Source: Kibdelosporangium sp. MJ126-NF4
Lineage (GTDB): Bacteria; Actinomycetota; Actinomycetes; Mycobacteriales; Pseudonocardiaceae
Reading direction: 5' to 3'
Assembly (NCBI RefSeq): GCF_000826545.1
Contig: NZ_CDME01000016.1
Span: 1-64,000 of the forward strand
DNA length: 64,000 nucleotides
Part shown: positions 31,602-42,922 of the stretch, in pieces
Numbering within the stretch: the stretch's first letter is position 1
How the letters are laid out: each line of letters opens with the position of its first letter
Translations under genes and position numbers: made by a program
The notes under the pieces: generated by a model
Databases searched by the model: none
Told to the model about the DNA's origin: nothing
Seen by the model: only the letters and a program-made list of their open reading frames with translations

Positions 31602-32188
31602 TGCTCCGCCTTCTTCCTGCGCTCTGCTCGCAAGACCGGCAATGCCGCCAGGTCGATGTCCAGTGGGAAAGGCTCCGTCGTGGTGAAACGCCCGGTCACC
31701 GCCGGAGCCTCCTGATAACCGAGATCACCTGCCAGGTGGTAGGCGGTCAGCGACAGCGGGGGATCCAGATCGATGACCCAGTAGTGCGGAATTCCCGCTG
31801 CGGCGTATTCCACCGGTTTGGTGATGGTGTCGGTGTTTCGTGATCCCGGCGAGATGACCTCCACCGCGAGCAGCACCTGGTCGGGAGTGAACCGGGGAGG
31901 ATTGGCCTCGGCTGCTTCAGCCGACACGACCACCACGTCCGGCGCACGGACAATGGGCGGGAACGCTGACCGAAGGACAACTTCGACATCGTAGAAAGTG
32001 TCACAGTCCAAAGGCAACTGCGCGTCCAACGCCGTCTGGAGGTGATAGGCCACTTTCTGATGCAACGGGATGGCCCGTGGAGTCACGATCAGGACGCCTT
32101 CATGCAGTTCGTAGTGTCGACTGTTGTCCTCGGGGAGTTCGTCGTACTCCTCCAAGGTCAGCAAGTGGTCGTTCCAGGGTGCTGCCAT
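31598..32188 (-). CDS. Uma2-family (DUF820) PD-(D/E)XK nuclease-fold protein inside the suf operon
   Basis: 196 residues with the Uma2 pattern: LTLEEYDELPEDNSRHYELHEGVLIV, then IVRAPDVVVVSAE (catalytic Asp), LAVEVISPGSRNTDTITKPVEYAAAGI (ExxS in place of ExK) and IPHYWVIDLDPP. Uma2 proteins are abundant in actinobacteria and cyanobacteria; function is unproven, and a nuclease role is inferred from the fold. It starts on the base after the sufU stop and overlaps sufT by four bases, so it is an insertion into an otherwise standard operon. Confidence 0.85.
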   Translation of the reverse strand: MAAPWNDHLLTLEEYDELPEDNSRHYELHEGVLIVTPRAIPLHQKVAYHLQTALDAQLPLDCDTFYDVEVVLRSAFPPIVRAPDVVVVSAEAAEANPPRFTPDQVLLAVEVISPGSRNTDTITKPVEYAAAGIPHYWVIDLDPPLSLTAYHLAGDLGYQEAPAVTGRFTTTEPFPLDIDLAALPVLRAERRKKAEQ

Positions 32189-32629
32189 CTATGCCGCCGC
32201 CTCCGCTCGGGACACCGCGTCCTTGAAAGCCATCCACCCTAGGAGAGCACATTTCACGCGCGCCGGGTACTTGGCAACACCCGCGAACGCGACGCCGTCC
32301 TCCAGCACGTCCTCGTTCGGCTCGATCTTGCCTCTGCCCTGCATCAGCTCGGTGAACGCGTCCAGTGCCTTGAATGCCTCCCCCACGCTACGCCCGACGA
32401 CCAGATCAGTCATGACGGACGTCGACGCCTGGCTGATCGAACAGCCCTGGCCCTCGTACGACACGTCCTCGACCGTCTCGCCGTCCAGCTTCACCCGCAG
32501 CGTCACCTCGTCCCCGCAGGTCGGGTTGACCTGGAAGGACTCGGCGTCGAACGGGTCACGCAGGCCGCGCCCGTGCGGGTTCTTGTAGTGATCCAGGATG
32601 ATCTCCTGGTACAGCTGCTCCATCTGCAT
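32189..32629 (-). CDS. sufU: SufU Fe-S assembly protein (Zn-dependent sulfurtransferase)
   Basis: 146 residues. Three conserved Cys are seen: NPTCGDE (about 42), GQGCSISQAS (about 67) and VKCALLGW (about 127), with the extra 18-20-residue insertion that distinguishes SufU from IscU. In Gram-positives SufU takes persulfide sulfur from SufS and passes it to SufBCD. ATG 32629 begins two bases after the sufS stop. The frame is open upstream inside sufS, which is a shadow. Confidence 0.92.
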   Translation of the reverse strand: MQMEQLYQEIILDHYKNPHGRGLRDPFDAESFQVNPTCGDEVTLRVKLDGETVEDVSYEGQGCSISQASTSVMTDLVVGRSVGEAFKALDAFTELMQGRGKIEPNEDVLEDGVAFAGVAKYPARVKCALLGWMAFKDAVSRAEAAA

Positions 32630-32631
32630 CG

Positions 32632-34673
<2,042 letters not shown>

Positions 34674-34700
34674 AGCTACCAGATTCTCCGTTTTGAGCAG

Positions 34701-35015
34701 TCAGTTCAGTGTGGTGGTGGGGTCGACGTAGACGTCGTCGCCGTCGATGCGAACCGCGTAGACGTCAACGGGTTCGGTCGCGGGCGGGGAGGACGGCTGC
34801 CCGGTGCGCAGATCGAAACACGAACCGTGCAGCCAGCACTCGATTCCCTTACGGGTGACCTCGCCCTCGGACAACGACAGCGAAGCGTGCGAGCACTCGT
34901 CTCGCAGGGCGTGCACCTCGTCGCCCTCGCGCACCAGCACGACAGCGACGTCACCGACCTCGACGGCAAGAGGCTTCTTGTCGTCCAGTTCGGACAGTGC
35001 ACAGGCCCGGATCAC
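34701..35015 (-). CDS. Rieske-type ferredoxin of the suf operon
   Basis: 104 residues. The Rieske [2Fe-2S] ligands are seen as C-x-H (ECSHASL) and C-x2-H (ECWLHGSCFD), with the GQP loop that closes the cluster site. Non-heme oxygenase-type ferredoxins of this size sit between sufD and sufC in many actinobacterial suf operons; an electron-donating role in cluster assembly is inferred. GTG 35015 overlaps the sufD stop by four bases. Confidence 0.9.
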   Translation of the reverse strand: MIRACALSELDDKKPLAVEVGDVAVVLVREGDEVHALRDECSHASLSLSEGEVTRKGIECWLHGSCFDLRTGQPSSPPATEPVDVYAVRIDGDDVYVDPTTTLN

Positions 35016-36172
35016 GCGCCGACCGCCTCGAGCTCGGCCTCGATCGCCGCTTCGAGCCGCTCGCGCAGCTCGGGGACGCCGATCTTGACCAGGATCTCGT
35101 GGAAGAAGCCGCGCACGACGAGACGGCGGGCCTGCTCCTCCGGGATTCCCCTGGCCTGCAGGTAGAACAGCTGCTCGTCGTCGAACCGGCCGGTGGCGCT
35201 GGCGTGCCCGGCACTGACGATCTCGCCGGTCTCGATCTCCAGGTTCGGCACCGAGTCGGCGCGGGCGCCGTCGGTGAGAATCAGGTTCCGGTTCAGCTCG
35301 AACGTCTCGGTGCCTTCGGCGGCCGCGCGGATGAGCACGTCACCGATCCACACCGTGTGCGCGCCCTCGCCCTGCAACGCGCCCTTGTAGACCACATTGG
35401 ACTTGCAGTTGGGCACCGCGTGGTCGACGAACGTCCGGTTCTCGAAGTGCTGACCGGCGTCGGCGAAGTACAGGCCCAGCATCTCGGCGTCGCCGCCGCG
35501 CTCGGAGTACGTCACGGTCGGCGAGAGCCGCACGACCTCGCCGCCGAGGGTGATCGTCGAGTGCCGCAGCGTCGAGTCCCGGCCCAGCTTGTTGTGGTGC
35601 GACGACACGTGCACCGCGTCGTCGGCCCAGTCCTGGACTGAGATCACGTTGAGCCGGGCTCCGTCGCCGACGATGAACTCCACGTTGTCGGCGTACGTGC
35701 CGGAGCCACTGTGGTCGACGACCACGACGGCCTCGGCGAACTGCTCGACGCGCACCTGCAGGTGCCCGTAGGCCAGCTTGCCCTCACCGGGACCGGTCAC
35801 CTTGATGAAGATGGTGTCCGGCCTGGCTTCCTTGGGGATCGTAACGACCGTGGCGTCCACGAAGGACGACCACGCCTGCGCGGCGATCCGGTCGTCCGGC
35901 GTGCCCGCCGTGCCGAGCCGGTCGTCACCGCGTTGGACGGTCTCGACCTTCACCTCGTCTGCGGCTTCGACCGACACCGTGGGGGCGCCGTCGGCGACCG
36001 CTCCACTGTGCAGGCCGTGAAGGCGCTTCAACGGGGTGAAGCGCCAGATCTCCTCGCGACCACCGGGTACCTCGAACGCGTCCACGTCGAACGACGCGAA
36101 CTGAGCAGCACGGGAGGACGCGGGAACGACCGCGTCCACACCGTGCGAGTGGTCCTTGACTAGCTCCGCCAT
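35012..36172 (-). CDS. sufD: SufD scaffold subunit
   Basis: 386 residues. The beta-helix core of the SufB/D family is visible (VVDHSGSGTYADNVEFIVGDGARLNVISVQDW, with VSSHHNKLGRDSTLRHS following), as is the C-terminal VSAGHASATGRFDDEQLFYLQARGI, which contains the conserved GHA...GxxDxxxLFYL signature. With SufB and SufC it forms the cluster scaffold. It starts two bases downstream of the sufB stop. Confidence 0.93.
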   Translation of the reverse strand: MAELVKDHSHGVDAVVPASSRAAQFASFDVDAFEVPGGREEIWRFTPLKRLHGLHSGAVADGAPTVSVEAADEVKVETVQRGDDRLGTAGTPDDRIAAQAWSSFVDATVVTIPKEARPDTIFIKVTGPGEGKLAYGHLQVRVEQFAEAVVVVDHSGSGTYADNVEFIVGDGARLNVISVQDWADDAVHVSSHHNKLGRDSTLRHSTITLGGEVVRLSPTVTYSERGGDAEMLGLYFADAGQHFENRTFVDHAVPNCKSNVVYKGALQGEGAHTVWIGDVLIRAAAEGTETFELNRNLILTDGARADSVPNLEIETGEIVSAGHASATGRFDDEQLFYLQARGIPEEQARRLVVRGFFHEILVKIGVPELRERLEAAIEAELEAVGA

Positions 36173-36173
36173 G

Positions 36174-37625
36174 TCAGCCGACGGCCCCTTCCATCTGCAG
36201 CTCGATCAGGCGGTTCAGCTCGAGCGCGTACTCCATTGGCAGCTCACGCGCGATGGGCTCGACGAATCCGCGAACCACCATCGCCATCGCCTCGTCCTCG
36301 GTCAGGCCGCGGGACATCAGGTAGAACAGCTGGTCCTCGCTGACCTTCGAGACCGTGGCCTCGTGTCCCATTTGGACATCGTCCTCGCGGATGTCCACGT
36401 AGGGATACGTGTCCGACCTCGAGATCTGGTCGACGAGCAGCGCGTCGCACTTCACAGTGGACTTGGAGTGGTGCGCCCGCTTGTTGACCTGCACCAGACC
36501 GCGGTACGACGTACGACCGCCACCACGGGCCACCGACTTCGACACGATGGTCGAGGAGGTGTGCGGCGCCATGTGCACCATCTTCGCGCCCGCGTCCTGG
36601 TGCTGGCCCTCGCCCGCGAACGCGATCGAGAGGACCTCACCCTTGGCGTGCTCGCCCATCAGGTACACCGACGGGTACTTCATGGTGACCTTGGAGCCGA
36701 TGTTGCCGTCGACCCACTCCATGGTCGCGCCCGCTTCGGCCTTCGCGCGCTTGGTGACCAGGTTGTAGACGTTGTTCGACCAGTTCTGGATGGTCGTGTA
36801 GCGGCAGCGGCCGCCCTTCTTGACGATGATCTCGACGACCGCGGAGTGCAGCGAGTCGCTCGAGTAGATCGGCGCCGTGCAGCCTTCGACGTAGTGCACA
36901 TAGGCGTCCTCGTCGACGATGATCAGCGTCCGCTCGAACTGGCCCATGTTCTCGGTGTTGATCCGGAAGTAGGCCTGCAGCGGGATGTCGACGTGCACAC
37001 CCTTCGGCACGTAGATGAACGAGCCGCCGGACCAGACCGCGCCGTTGAGCGCGGAGAACTTGTTGTCACCGTGCGGGATGACCGAGCCGTAGTACTCCCT
37101 GAACAGCTCCGGGTGCTCCTTGAGCGCCGTGTCGGTGTCCAGGAACAGGACGCCCTTCTCCTCCAGGTCCTCGCGGATCTGGTGGTAGACGACCTCGGAC
37201 TCGTACTGCGCCGCGACACCGGCGACGAGGCGCTGCTTCTCCGCCTCGGGGATGCCGAGCCTGTCGTACGTGTTCTTGATGTCCTCCGGCAGGTCCTCCC
37301 AGCTCTGGGCCTGCTTCTCGGTCGAGCGCACGAAGTACTTGATGGTGTCGAAGTTGATCCCCGACAGGTCGGCGCCCCAGTTGGGCATGGGCTTGCGCTC
37401 GAAGAGCTTCAGCCCCTTGAGGCGGCTCTCGAGCATCCACTCGGGCTCGCTCTTCTTCTCGGAGATGTCCCGAACGACGTCCTCGTTCAGGCCACGGCGA
37501 GCGCTCGACCCTGCCACGTCACTGTCGGCCCAGCCGTACTCGTAGCGACCTAGGGTCGCCAGAGTCTCGTCCTGGGTCATCGGCACGCTTGTGGTGGGTG
37601 TGCGCTGCTCAGCAGCGGCAGTCAT
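36174..37625 (-). CDS. sufB: SufB scaffold subunit
   Basis: 483 residues. N-terminal [21 protein letters not shown] and the cluster-related core are present, with Cys in [12 protein letters not shown] and in the C-terminal part; [23 protein letters not shown] gives the family signature. It nucleates the Fe-S cluster. ATG 37625 has GGAGGG 8 bases upstream and overlaps the sufR stop (ATGA). The frame is open 70 codons upstream but that is a shadow of sufR. Confidence 0.95.
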   Translation of the reverse strand: MTAAAEQRTPTTSVPMTQDETLATLGRYEYGWADSDVAGSSARRGLNEDVVRDISEKKSEPEWMLESRLKGLKLFERKPMPNWGADLSGINFDTIKYFVRSTEKQAQSWEDLPEDIKNTYDRLGIPEAEKQRLVAGVAAQYESEVVYHQIREDLEEKGVLFLDTDTALKEHPELFREYYGSVIPHGDNKFSALNGAVWSGGSFIYVPKGVHVDIPLQAYFRINTENMGQFERTLIIVDEDAYVHYVEGCTAPIYSSDSLHSAVVEIIVKKGGRCRYTTIQNWSNNVYNLVTKRAKAEAGATMEWVDGNIGSKVTMKYPSVYLMGEHAKGEVLSIAFAGEGQHQDAGAKMVHMAPHTSSTIVSKSVARGGGRTSYRGLVQVNKRAHHSKSTVKCDALLVDQISRSDTYPYVDIREDDVQMGHEATVSKVSEDQLFYLMSRGLTEDEAMAMVVRGFVEPIARELPMEYALELNRLIELQMEGAVG

Positions 37626-38332
37626 GCGGGATTCCCTCCATCCGGGGTCGGTGGGCCTAAGGAGGTGGAATAAGGCTCCACCGGTATGTGCGTGGTGCAC
37701 GCGGCGTCGCCACGTGCGATGGTCGCCAGCCGCTGCACGTGGGTGCCGAGCAGGTCGGCGAACGCCGCCGTCTCGACCTCGCACAGCTGGGGGAACTCGG
37801 CTGCGACATGCGCCACCGGGCAGTGGTGCTGGCACAGCTGTTCTCCCGCCCCGACCTTGCGAGTCGAGGCAGCGTAGCCCTCTCGGGTCAGCGCGGCGGC
37901 AAGGGCCTCCGCTTTCTCCTGCGGCGTGTCCGCCGAGGTCACGGAGGTCCGGTGTGGATCGACGAGGGTCTTGATCCGGCGCTCGGCGAAGGCGTTGACG
38001 GCGTCCTGACCGCCCGTCTCGGCGAGGAACCGGATGGCCGCGACCGCGAGGTCGTCGTACGCGTGCCCGAACCGAGCCCGTCCCGCCTCAGTGAGCAGGA
38101 ACAGCTTGGCCGGACGGCCACGCCCACGCGCCTTGCCCTGCGGAGCATCCCTCGTGCACGCCTGGCCGTCGGCCAGGAGAGCGTCGAGATGCCGCCGCAC
38201 CGCGGGACCACTGAGCTCAAGCTGCTCGGCGATCGCCACCGCGCTCACCGGGCCCTGCTCGAGCAGCAGCCGGGCGACAGCAAGCCTCGTGCTGCCGTCG
38301 GCCACCTGCTGAACAGGTCCGGTGTTTTTCAC
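37622..38332 (-). CDS. sufR: SufR-like Fe-S-sensing transcriptional repressor
   Basis: 236 residues. An N-terminal winged helix of the ArsR/MarR kind ([25 protein letters not shown], about 28-52) is followed by a C-terminal cluster site: CQHHCPVAH, then PQLCEVE, and a fourth Cys in DAACTTHI. Four Cys in this order fit SufR, which binds a cluster and represses suf when clusters are plentiful. Start GTG 38332 is seven bases after TAACAT, so its mRNA may be leaderless. First gene of the ten-gene operon. Confidence 0.93.
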   Translation of the reverse strand: MKNTGPVQQVADGSTRLAVARLLLEQGPVSAVAIAEQLELSGPAVRRHLDALLADGQACTRDAPQGKARGRGRPAKLFLLTEAGRARFGHAYDDLAVAAIRFLAETGGQDAVNAFAERRIKTLVDPHRTSVTSADTPQEKAEALAAALTREGYAASTRKVGAGEQLCQHHCPVAHVAAEFPQLCEVETAAFADLLGTHVQRLATIARGDAACTTHIPVEPYSTSLGPPTPDGGNPA

Positions 38333-38369
38333 AACACTGATGTTACCTAATTACCTCGGAGTCGCTCAA
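38333..38369 (-). promoter_or_regulatory. suf operon promoter with overlapping palindrome (probable SufR operator)
   Basis: On the minus strand: TTGAGC (38369-38364), an 18-base spacer, TAACAT (38345-38340), then seven bases to the GTG start. The palindrome AACA-N4-TGTT (38333-38344) covers the -10 box and the start site, the expected place for a repressor. GGTAA-TTA-GGTAA is an additional direct repeat in the spacer. Confidence 0.65.
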
Positions 38370-38486
38370 CGAGGGCCGACCGTGACCCACGTCATGTTCC
38401 GTGGCCACAATCGGCAACGCTCAGTAGCCTCCCACTCACCTGTGCGTAGTCAACGGCGTGCGCTGCCCCCGTGAGAGCATCCGTGG

Positions 38487-40265
38487 ATGGCTGACCTGAC
38501 TGAGCCTGTACGGCTCAGGGCGGCGCGCCCAGACGAAGCCGACGCGCTCAGTGGGCTGACAATGCGTTCCAAGGCGTACTGGGGCTACAACGCCGCGTTT
38601 CTGGCCGACTGCCGGGACGAGCTTCGGCTCCGGCCCGACGAGGTCGTCGCACGGCGCACGATGGTCGCCGAACGGGACGGCACAGTCCATGGTATGGCCA
38701 CTTTGGACGGTGATCCGCCCGACGGCGAACTCGGCCTGTTGTTCGTGGAACCGGACGCGATCGGCCGCGGCGTCGGGCGGATGCTGTACCGGCATGTGAT
38801 GGCCGAGGCGGCGCGGCTGGGGTTCGCACAGGTGCGGATCGAGTCCGATCCCCACGCCGAAGGGTTCTACCTGGCGATGGGCGCGCAGCGGCAGGGCACG
38901 AACCACGCCATGCCTGTAATGATGGCGTGGCCGGTTCGCCCGGAGCCATCCTGGTCGGTGGCCTGGAGCGCGGGAGCACCCACGGTCCACGTCGGCAATG
39001 TCGCCGAATTCAACGGCCAGTTCACCAGCGGTGTGCGGGGCCCCGACCATTACTCCTGCCTGGCCGCGTTCTGCGGTCAACGGCCCGCGATAATCGTTCT
39101 CCCCCAACAGGTCGACGACTGGTGGGGGCGGGACGTCGGTGCCGTGCTCGGGTGGGGCGATGTGGAGGTGCACGGCGGGATCGCCGGTGACGGCCGCGTG
39201 TCCGAGGCGATCCTCAACCGGCCGGACCTGGTGGCACGTCTCACCTCCCAGGGATCTCCCGTGCTTCCGTGGGGCCGGACGGCGGCTTTCGACGCGATCG
39301 CCCCGTCACCCGGTGGCGTGTTGGCGGCCATCAGCCGGTACGAGTCCAAAAGGCACTCGCACGAGCTGTTCCGCGCGCTGGCCTGCGACCACCCGGGAAT
39401 CGTGGTCCCCGCACAACGGCCCGCTGGTTCGCGTCGCGCGCTGGCAGGGGAACTGGCCGGTGGGACGAAGGTGGTGCTGAAGAGGGAGTACGGCGTCGGC
39501 GGGTCCGGAACGCTGATCGTGTCCGCCGAGACGAAAGGGCTCCGCGCCCTGGCGCGGCGGTGGGCCGACGGCGTGCTGGTGGAGGAGTACGTGGAGGGAT
39601 CGGACCTGTACCGCAATCCCACCTTCGACGCCGTCATCGATTCCGATGGTGAGGTGCACCCGGTCGGTGTCGGGCTGATGGACGTCGACGGAACCAGCTA
39701 TCGCGGAGTCACCGTCGGTCGCGGTGTCCTGCCCGAGCCGCTCGTCGACACGGCCGTCGGGTTCGGCGTCGCGGTGGGCCGGGCCTTGGCCAAGGAACGT
39801 TACCGGGGTTGGTACGACGTTGATTTCGTCACCGACCGGTCAGGCCGCCTCGCTCCGGTCGAGATCAACCTGCGGCTCACCGGCCCGGCCGTCGCGTTCC
39901 ACATCCAGGCTGCCCTCGATCGCCTGCGCGGCGGTCACCATCTCGTTCGCACGCTCGACTGCGTCCCGCTCGGTGCGCGGCTGCCCGCAGGGGCGTTGCG
40001 TGTGCACGTCGACCGTGTTGCCCAGCAGTGCCGGGAGCTCGACGCGACCCTGCTGGTCACCATCCCGACAGCGGCGTTCGATCCCGTCCCCTACCTGGGC
40101 GTGGCAATCGCCGCCCGCACCAGCCAGGCTCTCGCGGAAGCGGAGACCACCGTCCGTGATGCGAGCACGGCACTGGGCGAGATGTTCGTCGACCTGCCGC
40201 TCAGTCCACGCGCCGCTCACGGAGCGCGAAGGCGACGAGCACGGCTGCGGCGACCATCAAGGTGA
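38487..40265 (+). CDS. GNAT acetyltransferase fused to an ATP-grasp ligase
   Basis: 592 residues. Residues 5-150 are a GNAT domain (acetyl-CoA loop AIGRGVGRMLYRHVMAEAARLGF, then MGAQRQGT). Residues about 160-290 are a linker region like a pre-ATP-grasp domain. Residues about 300-500 are ATP-grasp: VVLKREYGVGGSGTL, VLVEEYVEGSDLYRN, YDVDFVTDRSGRLAPVEINLRLTG (metal ligands). The end is Arg-rich. An ATP-grasp ligase joined to an acyltransferase suggests formation of an amide or peptide product. The 3' end overlaps the next gene by 65 bases, convergent. Not part of the conserved backbone. Confidence 0.8.
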   Translation: MADLTEPVRLRAARPDEADALSGLTMRSKAYWGYNAAFLADCRDELRLRPDEVVARRTMVAERDGTVHGMATLDGDPPDGELGLLFVEPDAIGRGVGRMLYRHVMAEAARLGFAQVRIESDPHAEGFYLAMGAQRQGTNHAMPVMMAWPVRPEPSWSVAWSAGAPTVHVGNVAEFNGQFTSGVRGPDHYSCLAAFCGQRPAIIVLPQQVDDWWGRDVGAVLGWGDVEVHGGIAGDGRVSEAILNRPDLVARLTSQGSPVLPWGRTAAFDAIAPSPGGVLAAISRYESKRHSHELFRALACDHPGIVVPAQRPAGSRRALAGELAGGTKVVLKREYGVGGSGTLIVSAETKGLRALARRWADGVLVEEYVEGSDLYRNPTFDAVIDSDGEVHPVGVGLMDVDGTSYRGVTVGRGVLPEPLVDTAVGFGVAVGRALAKERYRGWYDVDFVTDRSGRLAPVEINLRLTGPAVAFHIQAALDRLRGGHHLVRTLDCVPLGARLPAGALRVHVDRVAQQCRELDATLLVTIPTAAFDPVPYLGVAIAARTSQALAEAETTVRDASTALGEMFVDLPLSPRAAHGARRRRARLRRPSR

Positions 40266-40938
40266 CGTTGAACCCGTAGACGAGGACGGCCTGACGGGCC
40301 CAGTCGGTCTTGGCGGCGAGCCGGTAGAAGTTGTCCTGCGGCCACCACGCGACCAGCAGCCAGACCACCGACAGGTGGGCGAGTGCGGTCAGCCACGGCG
40401 GACGCCCCATCCGGGTCAACCGCCCCCTGCCGAACAACAGGAAACTGATCCCCAAGCCGAATGACAGGCATTCGGCCACGTAGAGGCCGGTGAAGAGCCC
40501 GGCGTACGGCTGGGGTACCACGGACAGATCAGTGGAGCCGGGCCAGAAAACGTTGGTCATGATGAACGCGATCACCGCGACGAATGCCGCCAGGGCCAGC
40601 GTGACCCCTGCCAGCGGCACGTCGCCCATGTCGAACAGCGCCTGCTTGCCGCCCGCCGCCTGGCCCGGCAACTCCGGAAGCGGAAGGCCCTTGCGGTCCA
40701 CCTCACCGGAACTGGTGCGGGGCAGGGACTCCACCGGTATCACGGCCTGCGGGATCCGCTTGCGCGGCAGCCGGGGCGCCGACAGGAATGCCCGGATCTT
40801 CGCCGGATCGGTCCGGCCAGTGGTGACGACGTAGGCGACAAGCGTGTTCTTCTGTGTCCCGGTCTGGATCCTGGTGACCACGCACTCCCGCACCTCTGGA
40901 TGCCTGCGAAGTTCCGCCTCGACATCGTCATAGGCCAT
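40201..40938 (-). CDS. Detached adenylation-enzyme C-terminal domain fused to a four-helix membrane anchor
   Basis: 245 residues. Residues 1-95 match the C-terminal lid of ANL adenylating enzymes: VEAELRRHPEVRECVVTR, LVAYVV, LPRKRIPQAVIPVESLPRTSSGEVDR. In the last motif (usually GKxDR) the catalytic Lys is Glu. Residues about 115-240 contain four hydrophobic helices (near 120, 147, 180, 210), so it is an integral membrane protein. The N-terminal adenylation core is missing, so it cannot be a normal ligase; a scaffold or partner of an acyl-activating enzyme is possible. ATG 40938 has GGGGGA upstream; GTG 40980 is an alternative. Confidence 0.75.
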   Translation of the reverse strand: MAYDDVEAELRRHPEVRECVVTRIQTGTQKNTLVAYVVTTGRTDPAKIRAFLSAPRLPRKRIPQAVIPVESLPRTSSGEVDRKGLPLPELPGQAAGGKQALFDMGDVPLAGVTLALAAFVAVIAFIMTNVFWPGSTDLSVVPQPYAGLFTGLYVAECLSFGLGISFLLFGRGRLTRMGRPPWLTALAHLSVVWLLVAWWPQDNFYRLAAKTDWARQAVLVYGFNVTLMVAAAVLVAFALRERRVD

Positions 40939-40989
40939 AACGGTGTCCCCCTTCGCCAAGCGGTCGGACAATCGTGCCACAGTTTGGCT

Positions 40990-41745
40990 ATGGATCTTCC
41001 GCTGCTGCAGTTCGATTCGTCCGGTGCGGGCATGTACTCCCCGTCAGCTCCGAAACTGTCGGAACCTTGGCCGGAACGGGCCGTGCTGTGTTTCTTCCGT
41101 GAGCAGATCGCCGCACTGCACGAACAAGGTGCCGCGCGCAAGGTTGGCCAGTTCACTGTCGAGATGGGCGGGCACGACATCTACGTCACCGAGGACTCCG
41201 CCGGTGAACGCGTCGCGGTGTTCCACCCGACCGTGGGAGCTCCGTCCGCCGTGCACCACCTGGAGCGCGCGATCGCCGCCGGGGTGCGCAACTTCGTTGT
41301 CTGCGGCGGCACTGGTGCGTTGGTGGACCTCGCGATGGGGCATGTGGTGGTGCCGTCCGGTGCGATCCGGGACGAGGGCACCTCGTTTCATTACGCCCCA
41401 CCGGGTGCGAGCATCGACACCGATCCGGATGTGGTCGACGCGTTGGTCGGATTGCTTGCGGAGCAGTCGGTTCCGCACGCGGTCGGGCTGACGTGGACGA
41501 CCGACGCGCCGTTCCGGGAAACCCCGGCCATGGTGGCCGCCCGGCGGGACCAGGGATGCCTTCTTGTCGAGATGGAGGCGTCGGCCCTGCTGGCCGCGGC
41601 GCGGTTCCGCGGTGCGAAGCTCGGCCTGCTGCTGTACGCGGGCGACGATCTGAGCGGCAGGAAGTGGGATCTGCGGAACTGGACCGCGAGCGACGCGCGC
41701 GCCAAGCTGCTGCCGCTCGCGATCGAGGCAACCGGGAGGTTCTAG
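40990..41745 (+). CDS. Nucleoside phosphorylase-family protein (PNP/UDP)
   Basis: 251 residues with the purine/uridine phosphorylase fold: an early Gly-rich strand, VVCGGTGALVDLAMGHVVVPSGAIRDEGTS in the middle, and VEMEASALLAAARFRG near residue 205 (the Glu binds ribose). This is the PNP_UDP_1 family, which cleaves nucleosides or related N-ribosides. The catalytic Asp/His set cannot be assigned from here. ATG 40990 lies 52 bases from the divergent membrane gene. Its stop shares the CTAG with the convergent trans-sulfuration gene. Confidence 0.85.
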   Translation: MDLPLLQFDSSGAGMYSPSAPKLSEPWPERAVLCFFREQIAALHEQGAARKVGQFTVEMGGHDIYVTEDSAGERVAVFHPTVGAPSAVHHLERAIAAGVRNFVVCGGTGALVDLAMGHVVVPSGAIRDEGTSFHYAPPGASIDTDPDVVDALVGLLAEQSVPHAVGLTWTTDAPFRETPAMVAARRDQGCLLVEMEASALLAAARFRGAKLGLLLYAGDDLSGRKWDLRNWTASDARAKLLPLAIEATGRF

Positions 41746-42854
41746 GCAGTTGCTTCCAGTGCCTGCTCCACGTCGGCGATCAGCGCGTCGGCATCCTCGA
41801 TGCCGCACGAGAAACGCAGCATCCCCGCGTCGATGCGCGCCTCGGCCAGTTCCTGCTCGCTCAGCGAGAAGTGCGACGAGTTGAACGGCGTGCTGACCAA
41901 TGTCTCCACGCCGCCGAGGCTCGTCGCCTCGGACGCGACGGTCAGCCGTCGCATGACCGCCAGCGCGCGGTCGTTGCCGCCGTGCACGGTGAAAGCGACC
42001 ATCGCACCGTTGCCCGGGTAACGCACCGACACGACGTGCGGGCTGTTGCGCAGGCGCTCGGCCAACGCACGCGCCGTGGACTGGGCGCGTTCCATCCGGA
42101 TGCCGAACGTCTGCAGGCCGCGCCAGACCAGGAACGCCGCGTGCGCGTCGAGGCAGCCGCCGAACGTGATGACCCGGCGCTGGATCTCGGTCACCGTTTC
42201 GGGGTCGGCGACGACGGCACCGGCGATCACGTCGGAGTGCCCGCTGAGGAACTTGGTCGCCGAGTGCACCACGACGTCCGCGCCCAGTCGCAGGGGATTG
42301 ACCGTGTAGGGCGTGGCGAACGTGTTGTCGACGACCATGCGCGCGCCCGCCTTGCGGGCCAGTTCCGCCACCGCCGCGATGTCGGTGAGCTCCAACTGGG
42401 GATTGGACAGCGTCTCGGCGTAGACGATCGCGGTCGGCGCGGCCTCGATCGCCGTTCGCCACGCGTCGAGGTCCGCCGCGTCGACCATGGTCACGTCGAA
42501 CCCCAGCGCGGGCAGGTCACGCACGAGCAGGTCCCGCGTGTCGCCGTAGACCTGGCGTGCGGCCACGATCCGGCGGCCCCGCTGCAGCAGTGTCATCAGC
42601 GTGGTGGCGATCGCGGCCATGCCCGAGGCGGTCATCAGCGCCGCGTCGGCCTTTTCCAGTTCGGCGATCTCCGCCGCGGCCGCGTCGACCGTCGGGTTGG
42701 CGAACCGGCTGTACCAGTGCTCGCTGAGGCCGCCGTTCTGCTGGATGTCCTTGTAGGCGATGTCGTCGAGGTAGAAGGTGGCCGACTGGTAGATCGGCGG
42801 CACGACCGGCCGGGTTCGAGCGACGTAACCGGCGGATTTCGCGGGACGATTCAT
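41742..42854 (-). CDS. PLP-dependent trans-sulfuration enzyme (cystathionine/methionine gamma-lyase type)
   Basis: 370 residues, Cys/Met metabolism PLP family: PLP Lys in VVHSATKFLSGHSDVIAGAVV, MVVDNTFATPY upstream, and the C-terminal VSVRYPGNGAMVAFTVHG with SLGGVETLVSTPF. Members include cystathionine beta/gamma-synthase-lyases and methionine gamma-lyase; sequence alone does not separate them. TAGAGT (42866-42861) then six bases gives a leaderless ATG 42854; GTG 42857 is less likely. It is divergent from an Lrp-type regulator, like the mdeA-mdeR pair of methionine gamma-lyase in Pseudomonas, which favours methionine or cysteine breakdown. Confidence 0.85.
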   Translation of the reverse strand: MNRPAKSAGYVARTRPVVPPIYQSATFYLDDIAYKDIQQNGGLSEHWYSRFANPTVDAAAAEIAELEKADAALMTASGMAAIATTLMTLLQRGRRIVAARQVYGDTRDLLVRDLPALGFDVTMVDAADLDAWRTAIEAAPTAIVYAETLSNPQLELTDIAAVAELARKAGARMVVDNTFATPYTVNPLRLGADVVVHSATKFLSGHSDVIAGAVVADPETVTEIQRRVITFGGCLDAHAAFLVWRGLQTFGIRMERAQSTARALAERLRNSPHVVSVRYPGNGAMVAFTVHGGNDRALAVMRRLTVASEATSLGGVETLVSTPFNSSHFSLSEQELAEARIDAGMLRFSCGIEDADALIADVEQALEATA

Positions 42855-42922
42855 CACACGACTCTATGACCGGCAAGGCCGAATTTGGTGTCGACTAATC
42901 CAGCCAGAACCCGTCATCACGA

